64,000 nt of DNA from Chlamydia poikilotherma (GCF_900239975.1 NZ_LS992154.1:1054001-1118000), one strand, 5' to 3'; positions 20,061 through 29,353 are shown, numbered from the stretch's first letter. Translations and numbers: made by a program. Notes: a model not told the origin generated them from the sequence alone.

Positions 20061-20513
20061 TTATAGAGGTTTTTGAGAAGAGTCGTTGTTCTTATTGTCT
20101 TTGTTATCTCCAAGTAAAACAAGAATCAAACATAAGACTAAAAACGATAGTGTAAAGGGGAAGACGTTCAAAAGAAAAAATAGCAGTAAACCGCAAAGAA
20201 GAGCGTTCTTTGCAGGGCCGTTCTTCGCATAGTAGCTTTGAAGATTTTTCAAAACAGTCCGGATCTCGGGATAAAAACCTAGCACCAAACCACAGGCGAC
20301 GAATAAGCCACCAACCCAAGATACAAAATCAGTAATAATACCGACTAGGACTAGTGCTCCACTAATGGCTTCGCGAGCGTGATGAGAAAAGAACCTCTTC
20401 ATTCTTCCCACTTTAGGATTGGCGTGTAAATCCTTCACCTTACGCTTCAAAGACTCAAACTGAGAGGGGGACTCTTTTGAAGAAGAGTTTTCTTTTGGTG
20501 TCTCATCTGCCAT
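20061..20513 (-). CDS. Inc-like membrane protein (CT565-like)
   Basis: A 150-residue protein with a charged soluble N-terminus (1-50) and two long hydrophobic stretches: 51-80, and 104-134. It ends in an Asp/Asn/Lys-rich tail. This hairpin-like arrangement resembles chlamydial inclusion membrane proteins, which are exported by type III secretion and inserted in the inclusion membrane. The second stretch looks like a tight pair of helices. By gene order it is the CT565 homologue; I recall that protein on lists of Inc candidates. Its place beside the type III operon fits but does not prove export. It converges with sctT and follows the type II secretion operon on its own strand. Confidence 0.85.
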   Translation of the reverse strand: MADETPKENSSSKESPSQFESLKRKVKDLHANPKVGRMKRFFSHHAREAISGALVLVGIITDFVSWVGGLFVACGLVLGFYPEIRTVLKNLQSYYAKNGPAKNALLCGLLLFFLLNVFPFTLSFLVLCLILVLLGDNKDNKNNDSSQKPL

Positions 20514-20606
20514 GGCCTTACCTTTAAAAAATCTTTTTTTATTTAAAAATACTTATAATAGACAATTATCAAAAAAAATATTTAAAGATAAATAAGAAAT
20601 TTTTAA

Positions 20607-21611
20607 TTATAATTTACTACTCTTTGGAGAACAGCGACATCGAGAAACAGCTCCTGTTTCTGGATCAATAAGATAAATATAATCTCCGGCACTCCCTAAT
20701 GTAAAGTCGAAGATCTTTTTATTCAGCAGTGGAAGCAGGTCATACTGAGAGAGAAGAACCTGGGTTTTATCCCTTAATTCCATACGAAAATCCGTTCGTG
20801 TTTTAAACAATTCTAAAGCTGCCGCTTCTCCGTGCTCTTGAATAGACTGTTCTTGACGTTTCACACTTTCCCAAATTCCCCCGCGAAGAGCTTCTAGTTC
20901 TTGACATGCAACTGGATGATCTACAATAGCTTCCAAAAGCAAGGGATCAGCAAATATCAAATTTATCTTAATTAAACCTTGGGACTTCTCCTCATAATGA
21001 AGAAAGTTTAAAAGAGATTGGGTTTTTTTAGAGCCGCGCAACATTGTGTAAAGAATATCCGCTTCTTGAGAGGGAAGGGTGAGAGTCTCGATAACATCAG
21101 GACCGAACTTTTTTCCTCCCTCTAGAATTTCCGCTCTTTTACTTAGCAAAGCTTCGGTGATCGCATATTCGGATCCTGGCGGTACGGATCCAGTATCTAC
21201 GTAAACACGTTTTAAGAGGCGCACAAATATTGCATGCCAAGATGCTGCGTCTGCATAATATTCGGGAGATTCTTGCATGAGAGCATAGAGGTTATATCGA
21301 GAGTTATTCGGTGGTCGTGAAAATGGTACTTTTAGGAGACGATATTTACGTTTTTTCTTAGTAGCTACCTTTGCTATCTTTTTTGGAGAAAAAATTTCTT
21401 CATCTTTAGAAATCTTCTCTAGAGCGGAAATCTTTTTAGATTTTTCCTGATACTCCACCTCGGCACATGCTGAACGCTGTGCGGTAAAGAGATTCTCATT
21501 ACTTTCAATAATCCGAGAGCATACGCAACGCTTTCTCGCATTTACAGCGTCAAAAGATACCATGGAAATTAAGGAGGCCAGGCATAATAAAGTAAAAATG
21601 TAAGACTGCAT
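20607..21611 (-). CDS. Exported protein at the end of the type II secretion operon (CT566-like)
   Basis: A 334-residue protein with an N-terminal signal or anchor (IFTLLCLASLISMVSF, residues 5-20), a very basic region near residue 85 (TKKKRKYRLLK), and a globular remainder. A CxC pair lies just after the signal (C29, C31) and another near the C-terminus (C325, C327). By position, last after the pseudopilin genes, it occupies the place of the minor pseudopilin GspK, but it lacks the E5 prepilin motif, so I do not call it GspK. It starts 2 nt after the preceding pseudopilin gene stop and is surely cotranscribed. Confidence 0.85.
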   Translation of the reverse strand: MQSYIFTLLCLASLISMVSFDAVNARKRCVCSRIIESNENLFTAQRSACAEVEYQEKSKKISALEKISKDEEIFSPKKIAKVATKKKRKYRLLKVPFSRPPNNSRYNLYALMQESPEYYADAASWHAIFVRLLKRVYVDTGSVPPGSEYAITEALLSKRAEILEGGKKFGPDVIETLTLPSQEADILYTMLRGSKKTQSLLNFLHYEEKSQGLIKINLIFADPLLLEAIVDHPVACQELEALRGGIWESVKRQEQSIQEHGEAAALELFKTRTDFRMELRDKTQVLLSQYDLLPLLNKKIFDFTLGSAGDYIYLIDPETGAVSRCRCSPKSSKL

Positions 21612-21613
21612 AG

Positions 21614-22156
21614 CTATTTCCCCAACGCGAATTGATATGAGAGCATCCGCTCATTACCTTCAGGGAAACTCCTATGAATTACTATCAATAATCTCCCTGG
21701 AAGCTCCTCATCCGTGGTGTTCCTCTGAGGAACAATATCTACTTTTAAGACGTTATCTAAAAGTAATGCGGTTTCTACCTTAGTATGATTTCGCAAACTG
21801 CGTATTTGCAATTCTAACCTGCCCTGACTTTGATGGTAGTATAGAGAACCGGCGACTTCGCCGGCAAGCTCAGGATCTCGATATACCCCTCGATCAAAAA
21901 TTACAGAACATAAAGCTCCTGGAATCTCTTCAATGCGCAATGTCGAGCAAAATACAGTGCGCAACTTCTTATAAGCGTAGCTTTCCTGTAAAAAAGTTTT
22001 ATAGGCACGCTCGTCACGTCTGTTAGAGCAAAACATTTGCCTTTGCCAAAACCCCAAAACACTAAAAAGGAGGGCAAACAGAGTTATGGATACTAGAACT
22101 TCCATAAGCAGGAAGGACCGTTTCCTTTTTTTTAGGAATGTTATATTACTACACAT
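21614..22156 (-). CDS. Minor pseudopilin-like protein (CT567-like)
   Basis: A 180-residue protein with a prepilin-like N-terminus: basic leader (KKRKRS, to residue 14), then FLLMEVLVSITLFALLFSVL with Glu at +5 (E19) of the presumed mature protein and a long hydrophobic helix. Type II secretion needs minor pseudopilins (GspH, I, J, K) at the tip of the pseudopilus. The downstream order G, then two such genes, suggests I/J-like roles. The residue at -1 is Ser14, not Gly. Its first 16 nt overlap the end of the upstream pseudopilin gene, so translation is probably coupled. Confidence 0.85.
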   Translation of the reverse strand: MCSNITFLKKRKRSFLLMEVLVSITLFALLFSVLGFWQRQMFCSNRRDERAYKTFLQESYAYKKLRTVFCSTLRIEEIPGALCSVIFDRGVYRDPELAGEVAGSLYYHQSQGRLELQIRSLRNHTKVETALLLDNVLKVDIVPQRNTTDEELPGRLLIVIHRSFPEGNERMLSYQFALGK

Positions 22157-22578
22157 AAACTTCTTTGCACGGAGGTTGTATATTTTTGATTAGGGAAAAT
22201 CTCAATGACAACATCTGCAAAACATGCTTTTACAATGTTAGCCTCTATACGCACCCCCTTACGAATATCTATAGAATATACGTAGGGAATAGGAATTTTA
22301 TTTCCCCGACTCGTATAAACAACACAGGAAAGTTCTCCAGAACCCGGTTTAGGAAAATTTCCATTGAGCATTTGCTCCCGCATGCTATCTTCAACAGCAA
22401 AAAAACAATTATCAATTACAGCGGGCAACTGTAAATTAACAATATCGTCTTCGAAAGATCTACGAACGCCACAATAAAAACGGATGCAGGGCATTAGCAC
22501 TAGACAAACTAATGATAATGACAGCAATACCTCTATCAGCAGAAAGCTCCGCTTTGATCTTTTTTTATGAAGCGTCAT
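22141..22578 (-). CDS. Minor pseudopilin-like protein (CT568-like)
   Basis: A 145-residue protein with a prepilin-type N-terminus: KKRSKRS, then FLLIEVLLSLSLVCLVLMPC, Glu at +5 (E16). The remainder is a small globular domain with several Cys. It belongs to the same operon as gspG, 8 nt downstream of it. As in its two neighbours, Ser (S11) precedes the predicted cleavage point. A role as a GspH/I/J-type minor pseudopilin is inferred from the N-terminal signature and context; the exact subunit cannot be told. Confidence 0.85.
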   Translation of the reverse strand: MTLHKKRSKRSFLLIEVLLSLSLVCLVLMPCIRFYCGVRRSFEDDIVNLQLPAVIDNCFFAVEDSMREQMLNGNFPKPGSGELSCVVYTSRGNKIPIPYVYSIDIRKGVRIEANIVKACFADVVIEIFPNQKYTTSVQRSLCVVI

Positions 22579-22586
22579 AGGAATCT

Positions 22587-22964
22587 TTATCCGCGCTTAC
22601 TATTTGTTCCGGTGGCTCTCTTTGAAAACACTATCAAATCATCACCTTGATCATTGAGTTTTACAACAATGTCTTCTCCCCAAGCATCTTTTAATAATTT
22701 CTTTCCGTCTTTGCACCATGCGGCTCCTTCAAGAACAGATTCTTTCTGATCTACGATTTCTCTTAAAGATGCCCCTCCAGTTGCGTACTCCATCATTAAG
22801 ATGTCATAGACCTTGGCACAATTTTGCTCTGATTGAAAAACTTTCCCTTTTTGAATGCTACCACGCATATTAAAAGCTAAAGCTCCTCCAACAATACCGA
22901 TTAGTGTGATAACAACCATCATCTCGATCAATGTGATGGATTGTTTACGTTTTTGTTTTTTCAT
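22587..22964 (-). CDS. gspG: Type II secretion major pseudopilin GspG
   Basis: A 125-residue major pseudopilin that would polymerise into the periplasmic pseudopilus. The N-terminus is MKKQKRKQS, then ITLIEMMVVITLIGIVGG, with Glu14 at +5; the C-terminal part has the GspG-like DAWGEDIVVKL, as in other GspG proteins. Cleavage by a prepilin peptidase would fall between S9 and I10. No prepilin peptidase gene (gspO) is in the window. It is the first of three consecutive genes with a pseudopilin signature and follows gspF by 19 nt. Confidence 0.92.
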   Translation of the reverse strand: MKKQKRKQSITLIEMMVVITLIGIVGGALAFNMRGSIQKGKVFQSEQNCAKVYDILMMEYATGGASLREIVDQKESVLEGAAWCKDGKKLLKDAWGEDIVVKLNDQGDDLIVFSKRATGTNSKRG

Positions 22965-22983
22965 AACTTTTGCCCTGTTTGTT

Positions 22984-24159
22984 CTATAAAATTTGAATGT
23001 TGCTGGTTAACGGAATAAGTATTGCCAACATAATAATTCCTATAATTCCTCCAAGAAACACCAGGATAACCGGTTGGCACCACGAAGTTATACAGGTTAG
23101 TGTTTTTTGGGTATCCTCATTATAAATATGAGCGACATGCCCCAATACATCAGCAAGCTCTCCGGATTCTTCCCCTAAAGAGACCATTCCCAATGCTAAT
23201 TTTGGCACCCAAGGTCGTTTTGCTAATTCTTTACTTAATGAGCTTCCCTCGATAACAGCGTGGATTATTTGTGTCATATCTTCACGCAACATATCGTAAG
23301 GAACTGCCCCACAGCCTAACTCTAATCCTTCTATCAGCGTTCCACCACCACGAAGAATTGCTGAAACTACTGAACAAAACCTGCTAAATCCTAATTTAAT
23401 AAAGAATTTCTTCACGCCAGGAATTGAAAATAGGGTTTTTTCAAACCATTTTTTCCAAAAGGGTTTGCGTCGTGTAACGACTATACTTGCTATCCCAGCT
23501 CCTAATGTCGCAAGAAGAAGATACTTATACTTACAAACAAAATCGCTAAGACCAAACACTATAGAAGTAAGTGTGTTAGGCTCCATATTCTCAAATGTCT
23601 CTTTTAAAGAGGGAATTACTCCTGTGAGAAAAAAGAGAATTACAGCTAGAGAAAACACAAGTAAAACTATTGGGTAACTAAGAGCTGCCATAAGCTTTTT
23701 AGACATTTGCTCACGTTCTTCTAAAACAGCGATAATGTTTTGCAAACATCCTTCTAAATTCCCTACACTTTCTCCAGCGAGGACGGCGCTGCGATAAAAA
23801 TTATCAAAAATAGCGGGATATGCTGCCATTGCCTGTGATAGGGAGCCTCCCGAACGTAAATTTTCCATGAATGCCGTCAATACTCCTGACATTCCCTGTC
23901 CCTGATATTGATCTCGAAGGGAAGATAGGCTTTCATATAGAGGTAATCCGGAACGAAGAAGAAGAAGCATCTGTTTTGAACAGATGATCAACTCGCTATT
24001 TTTTATTCGTACACGACGCGGAGGCACTTCCCGAATAGAGAGCAATTGCACTCCTTGTTGGGCAAGCTTTTCTCTTGCTTCTTGAATATGTAATGCTTCT
24101 AGCCAGTCTTGTTTACGTCGTTCTTTTGCGTTGAGGTAGGTATAGCGATATCGAGGCAT
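22984..24159 (-). CDS. gspF: Type II secretion inner-membrane platform protein GspF
   Basis: A 391-residue polytopic protein of the GspF/PilC family that forms the inner-membrane platform with which the GspE ATPase works. Two repeats of the cytoplasmic F domain (about 66-190 and 268-390) carry the conserved LLRSGLPLYESLSSL and LRGGGTLIEGLELG, and AGESVGNLEG and LGEESGELADVL. Three membrane segments lie near 166-188, 212-229 and 362-385. It starts 15 nt after gspE. Confidence 0.95.
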   Translation of the reverse strand: MPRYRYTYLNAKERRKQDWLEALHIQEAREKLAQQGVQLLSIREVPPRRVRIKNSELIICSKQMLLLLRSGLPLYESLSSLRDQYQGQGMSGVLTAFMENLRSGGSLSQAMAAYPAIFDNFYRSAVLAGESVGNLEGCLQNIIAVLEEREQMSKKLMAALSYPIVLLVFSLAVILFFLTGVIPSLKETFENMEPNTLTSIVFGLSDFVCKYKYLLLATLGAGIASIVVTRRKPFWKKWFEKTLFSIPGVKKFFIKLGFSRFCSVVSAILRGGGTLIEGLELGCGAVPYDMLREDMTQIIHAVIEGSSLSKELAKRPWVPKLALGMVSLGEESGELADVLGHVAHIYNEDTQKTLTCITSWCQPVILVFLGGIIGIIMLAILIPLTSNIQIL

Positions 24160-24174
24160 ATCTTTATCTCCTCC

Positions 24175-25671
24175 TTAGTCATACCGTTTCGTAACACGGA
24201 ATACTTCTGCTAATGTTGTCTCTCCCGACAACGCTAAAGCAACTCCATGTTGCAGTAATGGACGAAATCCCTTCTGTTCAGCATGTTCTCGCAATACATG
24301 ATAAGGTTTATGCGTGGCGATTTCAGAACGTAAAGCTGTATCAGGATGTAGGAATTCATAAATTCCCTGACGTCCTTTATACCCTGAGCGGAAACAATGA
24401 GAACATCCCTCTCCGCGATATAGCGATACATCGGGATCTTGACCTATAGATTTTAAGAATACCCGTTCTTGAACATCTGCTGTGCATTGCTGTTTACAGT
24501 AAGGACATATTTTTCTTACTAATCTTTGAGCAACAACACCAATGATTGTTGCTGATAATAAATAAGGCTCTACTCCCATATCTAAAAGACGGGGAATTGC
24601 AGAAACTGCGTCATTAGTATGCAGCGTGCTTACAACAAGGTGCCCTGTTAGTGCTGCCTGTATAGCAATTTCTGCTGTTTCTTGATCACGAATTTCTCCA
24701 ACCATCAAAACATCTGGATCCTGACGTAATAAATGTCTTAGACCGCAAGCAAACGACAAACCAATCTTTGGTTTCACAGCAATTTGAGCTATCCCAGATA
24801 GCTTATATTCAGGGGGATCTTCTATTGTCATGATATTAGTAAAAGGTCCCGAAAGATGTTGGATAACACTATAGAGTGTTGTTGTTTTTCCACTTCCCGT
24901 AGGACCTGTTACTAAAAGTATCCCTTCAGGAACTGCAATCACCTCTTTAAAAGAATTTTCGATATTTTTAGGCATTTGCAACCCAGAGATATCTAAAATC
25001 ACATTACGCTTATCTAAAATCCTAAGAACAACACGTTCGCCATAGATTACAGGAACGGTGCTTACACGCATATCAATTTCCTGACCCCCTATTTGGATTT
25101 TTATTCTTCCATCTTGAGGGAGACGATGTTCAGCTATGTCCATCTTCGCTAACACTTTAATTCTAGTGATTAATGCTGAACATAGATGTGCTGGTGGAGA
25201 ATGACGATCATGCAAAACTCCGTCTATACGGTAGCGTATGCGTAAAGCATCTTCTAAAGGTTCAAAATGAATATCCGAGGTATGTTCTTCAATAGCTTCT
25301 TTTAAAATCAGGTTTAAAAAACGCACAACGGGAACAGAATCCGTACTTTCTAAAAGATCTTCCTCTTCATTTATTTGGGCAGACTCACCTTCTTTCATGC
25401 TTAACAGCATATCAGACGCCTTGCCCTCTAAATTAGAGTAGATCTTTTGTAAACTCTGTAAAATGTCTGTCTCATCTTTAAGAACAAAAAGCACAGGCTT
25501 TTTTATAAGTAGCTGGACTTCATCTTTCGCCATGAGTGAAGTAATCTTCGCATAAGCTATTGTTACATTATTTTCCTGCTCTTCTAATGGCAACAAACAG
25601 TGTTTCTTTAAAAAGCTATAAGGCAAAGCATTTAAAAGCTCTTGAGATAGTAACGTTTTACCGCCCATCAT
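24175..25671 (-). CDS. gspE: Type II secretion ATPase GspE
   Basis: A 498-residue hexameric ATPase that powers pseudopilus assembly. Seen: the N-terminal GspE domain, Walker A GPTGSGKTTT near residue 257, the Asp box TIEDPPEY, Walker B DVLMVGEIRDQETAEIA, the His box TGHLVVSTLHTND, and a four-Cys zinc-binding site (CPYC plus CSHC) near residue 400-425. Its start overlaps the end of gspD by 14 nt. I recall that C. trachomatis gspE mutants have defects in secretion to the inclusion lumen, which would make this system active in the genus. Confidence 0.97.
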   Translation of the reverse strand: MMGGKTLLSQELLNALPYSFLKKHCLLPLEEQENNVTIAYAKITSLMAKDEVQLLIKKPVLFVLKDETDILQSLQKIYSNLEGKASDMLLSMKEGESAQINEEEDLLESTDSVPVVRFLNLILKEAIEEHTSDIHFEPLEDALRIRYRIDGVLHDRHSPPAHLCSALITRIKVLAKMDIAEHRLPQDGRIKIQIGGQEIDMRVSTVPVIYGERVVLRILDKRNVILDISGLQMPKNIENSFKEVIAVPEGILLVTGPTGSGKTTTLYSVIQHLSGPFTNIMTIEDPPEYKLSGIAQIAVKPKIGLSFACGLRHLLRQDPDVLMVGEIRDQETAEIAIQAALTGHLVVSTLHTNDAVSAIPRLLDMGVEPYLLSATIIGVVAQRLVRKICPYCKQQCTADVQERVFLKSIGQDPDVSLYRGEGCSHCFRSGYKGRQGIYEFLHPDTALRSEIATHKPYHVLREHAEQKGFRPLLQHGVALALSGETTLAEVFRVTKRYD

Positions 25672-27919
25672 ACTCTAGCCCCTCTAATTGAGACGCTGGT
25701 AGTTCTATGGCGGAAATCAGTTCTAATTTTTTATGTGCTGCTTTTACAGCCTCTTCTCCAGCGAATAGTGCTTTACGAAATTCAGCGTTTTCTCCAGGAC
25801 GCGAAGAAAGAATAGCTTCTTCATGACGCTCTTTTTTCTCTACAGGATTCTCTAGAATTTTCGGAGTGATAAACACAAACATTTCTGTTTGACTATCAGA
25901 CGTAGAATTCATCCCAAACAACTTCCCTACACCAGGAATTTCCCCGAGGAAAGGAATACCATCTTGAGCATCAGAGGCATGCTTGCAACGTAAACCTCCA
26001 ATAATTACCGTCTCTCCGTCAGGAATACGCACTTTATTGGTGATATTACGTCGAGTAACATCAGGACGCTCATTAGTGTTTTTACCCGTAGTATCAAAGG
26101 TAATATCGGTCTCTAGGGTAATGTAACTTTTCCCATCTTCCTCGCCCACATTAATTACCGGAAGCATTTTAATCATAATTCCGTATTGGGCACGATTATA
26201 CTGAGCTTTTTCCTTATCCGCGGAAACTGCTATCGACATTTCTTCCACAATTGCAATTCTTGCAGGAGTTTGGTTCATTGTCACAACAGAAGGGCTTGCA
26301 TTTATGCGTACATCTTCTTGAGCCATTAAAAATTGATAAGCAAGATCATAGCCAGGGATCAAAGAAGATCCGGTGCTTCCTTTAAATAAAAATTCTAAAA
26401 TCCCTGAACTTGTCCAAGAGACCGCTCCTGATGTTTTCTTACAGACCTCTTCTCCAAGTCTTAAAAGATTCAATCCCGCCTTACGTTGGTTAGAAAGCTT
26501 TCTTTCAAATAACAAAACTTCGATGCGAACCATTTTCTTAGGCACATCGAGTTTTTTTAATAACATCTTAATTCTGGGTAGAGCTTCTTTCTCCACAACC
26601 ATGATCAAAGTGCCTGTCTTAGAATCTGCTATGAAATTCCCATATTTTACAGAACCCTCTTTGGCAGTTCCTACTGAAGATGTATCGATATTTATCGTGG
26701 AGGCAGCTTCTCTTAACATAGTTTCAGAAGAAGTAAGCGAACTACCTTCCTTACCTGCAAAAACATCATGCACTTGTGATAATAATACCGCGAGTTCTTG
26801 AGGATCAGAGTGCTTCACACTATACCAAAAGACAGTTTTGTCTGTAGGGTTCTCAATCCCCTCTTCAAGATCTTTAATCAAATCAATTGCTTGATGAACT
26901 AAAGTAGCCGTACCACTTAAAAATAAAGAGCGTCCTTGATGTTGTAGAGGAACAACTTTAAGACCGAGGTTTTCATCATCTCCCTCTTTAGTAATATCTT
27001 CTCGAAAAGCTGCCTTAAGAATAGAGATCATTTCCGAAGCTTCCATCTTTGTTAAAGGAACAACGCGATATTCCTGACGAACGCTATCTTCTTGGATAAA
27101 ATCGTAAATTTTAAGAAGTTCGCTAATTTCCCCAACAGAACCGAATACCCATAATTTCCCTCCAAAAAGATCAATATGTGTGGTATCAAGATTAGCAAAT
27201 TTTCTTAAGATATGCTGATCTGCGCGTACGTCGATATTTTTCGAGTTTAATACATAACCAATATAGGAAGTTGAGGGAAGCAAATCTAAATCCTTCCTAG
27301 AAGAAAAAACTCCAGCAACCCCACAGCTCTCTTTGTGGGTTATATAGAGCTCTTTAATCCACGGGCTTACCTGACGTATGGCAATACCAAGACGCGTTAG
27401 TAATTGTGTGAGACACTCTTCAAAACCCTCTTTGGGAACAGTAAATTTTGATAATGCTGTGACTTTAATCGATCCGATATCCTGGGGAACTAGATAAACA
27501 ACGTTATCTTCACCATAATCGGAAACTAAATTATAAATTGTCGTCTCGGGATGATGCCACAAGGCATAATCATCAGGATTTTCTCCTCTTTCGCGAATCT
27601 CTGCCGACCAAAGATTTTCTATATGCTTAATTTGCTTTTTAACCTCTGACAGCTTACTTAGAAGCTCTTTCCATAACGCTTCATCTTCGCATCCTGATGC
27701 TCGCAGAGCTGCGGCCTCTTCATAAAGAGTTTTTAGCTGAAGGTTACACTCCTTCATATCTGCATTAAATGAAGCCAAGCCTGGGGAACTATCTATAAAA
27801 TCTCTGGATTTTTCTAAGGATGCGGCTTTTTCCGAAATAGTCAAAGCTAGACCAGGTGCACAACATGCCAGTCCTGACAATCCAAAGAAATAAACTAAAG
27901 GATTACGCAAAAAACGCAT
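25658..27919 (-). CDS. gspD: Type II secretion outer-membrane secretin GspD
   Basis: A 753-residue secretin that forms the outer-membrane gate. A signal peptide (LVYFFGLSGLACCAPGLALT, residues 8-27) is followed by a helical region unlike that of proteobacterial GspD (about 30-130), then N-type domains and the C-terminal secretin domain. The secretin core shows VTMNQTPARIAIVEE, RRNITNKVRIPDGETVIIGG and PFLGEIPGVGKLFG, and ends TEMFVFITPKIL. It begins directly after the CT573-like gene. The unusual N-terminal part may reflect adaptation to the chlamydial envelope, which lacks abundant peptidoglycan. Confidence 0.95.
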   Translation of the reverse strand: MRFLRNPLVYFFGLSGLACCAPGLALTISEKAASLEKSRDFIDSSPGLASFNADMKECNLQLKTLYEEAAALRASGCEDEALWKELLSKLSEVKKQIKHIENLWSAEIRERGENPDDYALWHHPETTIYNLVSDYGEDNVVYLVPQDIGSIKVTALSKFTVPKEGFEECLTQLLTRLGIAIRQVSPWIKELYITHKESCGVAGVFSSRKDLDLLPSTSYIGYVLNSKNIDVRADQHILRKFANLDTTHIDLFGGKLWVFGSVGEISELLKIYDFIQEDSVRQEYRVVPLTKMEASEMISILKAAFREDITKEGDDENLGLKVVPLQHQGRSLFLSGTATLVHQAIDLIKDLEEGIENPTDKTVFWYSVKHSDPQELAVLLSQVHDVFAGKEGSSLTSSETMLREAASTINIDTSSVGTAKEGSVKYGNFIADSKTGTLIMVVEKEALPRIKMLLKKLDVPKKMVRIEVLLFERKLSNQRKAGLNLLRLGEEVCKKTSGAVSWTSSGILEFLFKGSTGSSLIPGYDLAYQFLMAQEDVRINASPSVVTMNQTPARIAIVEEMSIAVSADKEKAQYNRAQYGIMIKMLPVINVGEEDGKSYITLETDITFDTTGKNTNERPDVTRRNITNKVRIPDGETVIIGGLRCKHASDAQDGIPFLGEIPGVGKLFGMNSTSDSQTEMFVFITPKILENPVEKKERHEEAILSSRPGENAEFRKALFAGEEAVKAAHKKLELISAIELPASQLEGLEYDGR

Positions 27920-29233
27920 TTATGATCCCCCACGATTGGTTCCCTCACCACCTACAAGCGATTGTCGCCCTGGATGCACCTCTTCTTTAGCAGAAGAGGA
28001 TCCAGAATCAAAACCCTGTTTCAATGGCAGCGTCACAGACTCTACTAACGTTCTTTGTGCATTAAATACATGAGCACGAACGACAAACTCTCTAGAATCT
28101 TTTTCTAATTTATCAAAAACCAATAATGGCCCTTGAGTCTTTCCTGAAAGGTAGTCCTCCAACTGTTCTTTGCGAGAAATTTTCTCCCAAGTTTTTCCCG
28201 TGTAGACTACCCAATCATCGGGAGAAAGGATCATCCTTTGTCCCCCAGCTTGTATAATAGGACGAGACCAGGAACGCATCCCAATAAATTCAAATTCCTT
28301 AACGATCTCAGTAATCTCTATAGGAGAACTCATGGTTTTTACTAAACTCATGGACTGGTGGGAGGTTCCCCCGACGTTCCACAACTCTATAACCATGACT
28401 TTTTCGTCTATTTTCTTAACTTCTAATAGAGGTGCCTGAGAACTCTCTCCTCGAAATTCCCCACAAGTCTCCCAGCAATTTCCATCCCAAAGCAAAATAT
28501 CCCCAACAGCCAGATAACGGCTGTAATTCTCGTCAGACAGAGAGACAAAATCTACTCGCTCCTTAACAGCTTTATCAGCATAATCCGATCCACCGTGCAT
28601 CAAAAGGAACTTATCAGTGCCTACACGACGAATCTTTTGTTTCACAGGGAAACTCGCATCTACACGAATCCCACCAATTTCCCAAGATTCTAATCCTTTA
28701 GCAGGAGCGGTTAAAAATAAGGTTTCTCTCTCTTTCGGAGATACAACTAGCTCCTTATTTACGCTCATTAAACGCACTTTTACTTCTATACGGTTATCCA
28801 TACTCAAAGGCCGACATTCCAACCACAGGTCCGTGGGTTTTCCTTCGGGACTAAAAGTAAAGACTCCCCCCTCGGGGGAGGGAATAACCTGTAAATATAT
28901 TTTTTCATTAACGCCAGCCACACAGGAATCCTTAGAAGTAGCTAGCTCTAAAAAAAATTTGCCTCCAGGAGCGTCAGGACGCTTATTGCTCCCTAAAAAT
29001 ATAAGTTCTTGCCTAAGATCTGGCAGTCTTTCCCTAAGCTCGGAAAACTCTAAAGACCAAATCCCTGAAGAGACGTTTTGAGCCATGGGGAACGTCTTTT
29101 GTTTTCCGTTCGAACCCTCGAAATTCAAAGAAATACTATAAAGATTTTCTAAGTGATTCGGGGCTCCACACACCATCCAGAGTAAGGCAGCGATACTTAT
29201 CAGACTGTATCCGATCGAAAAAAGCTGGTGCAT
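27920..29233 (-). CDS. First gene of the type II secretion operon, GspC position (CT573-like)
   Basis: A 437-residue protein with an N-terminal membrane segment or signal (SIGYSLISIAALLWMVCGA, residues 6-24) and a large beta-rich-looking remainder with repeated WE..., VKE and EFV patterns. I recognise no family. It lies immediately before gspD, the place of gspC in other type II operons, and the single N-terminal anchor plus a periplasmic domain suits a GspC-like role, linking the secretin to the platform. The PDZ or HR signature of GspC is not evident. The C-terminal 25 residues are rich in Gly, Ser and Glu. A candidate promoter lies 28 nt upstream. Confidence 0.82.
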   Translation of the reverse strand: MHQLFSIGYSLISIAALLWMVCGAPNHLENLYSISLNFEGSNGKQKTFPMAQNVSSGIWSLEFSELRERLPDLRQELIFLGSNKRPDAPGGKFFLELATSKDSCVAGVNEKIYLQVIPSPEGGVFTFSPEGKPTDLWLECRPLSMDNRIEVKVRLMSVNKELVVSPKERETLFLTAPAKGLESWEIGGIRVDASFPVKQKIRRVGTDKFLLMHGGSDYADKAVKERVDFVSLSDENYSRYLAVGDILLWDGNCWETCGEFRGESSQAPLLEVKKIDEKVMVIELWNVGGTSHQSMSLVKTMSSPIEITEIVKEFEFIGMRSWSRPIIQAGGQRMILSPDDWVVYTGKTWEKISRKEQLEDYLSGKTQGPLLVFDKLEKDSREFVVRAHVFNAQRTLVESVTLPLKQGFDSGSSSAKEEVHPGRQSLVGGEGTNRGGS

Positions 29234-29261
29234 ATTAGAAACAAACTAAAAATAAAGTTAT

Positions 29262-29290
29262 AAGATAACCGATTAGAGAAAAAAAATCAA
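29262..29290 (-). promoter_or_regulatory. Predicted sigma-66 promoter of the type II secretion operon
   Basis: Minus-strand TTGATT (29285-29290), 17-nt spacer containing a T8 run, and TATCTT (29262-29267). Each hexamer matches the consensus at four positions. T-rich spacers are common in chlamydial promoters. The promoter would put the transcript start about 20 nt before the first gene of the operon. Confidence 0.4.
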
Positions 29291-29353
29291 TTTATACAAA
29301 CAAAAGTAAGAGTGTTTAACATTAAAAAATAATTAAACAAAGGGAGAATACTT

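Noticed and set aside
22165..22434. Plus-strand ORF opposite the pseudopilin genes
   Set aside because: No ribosome-binding site and no homology-like features; the minus-strand genes explain the region.
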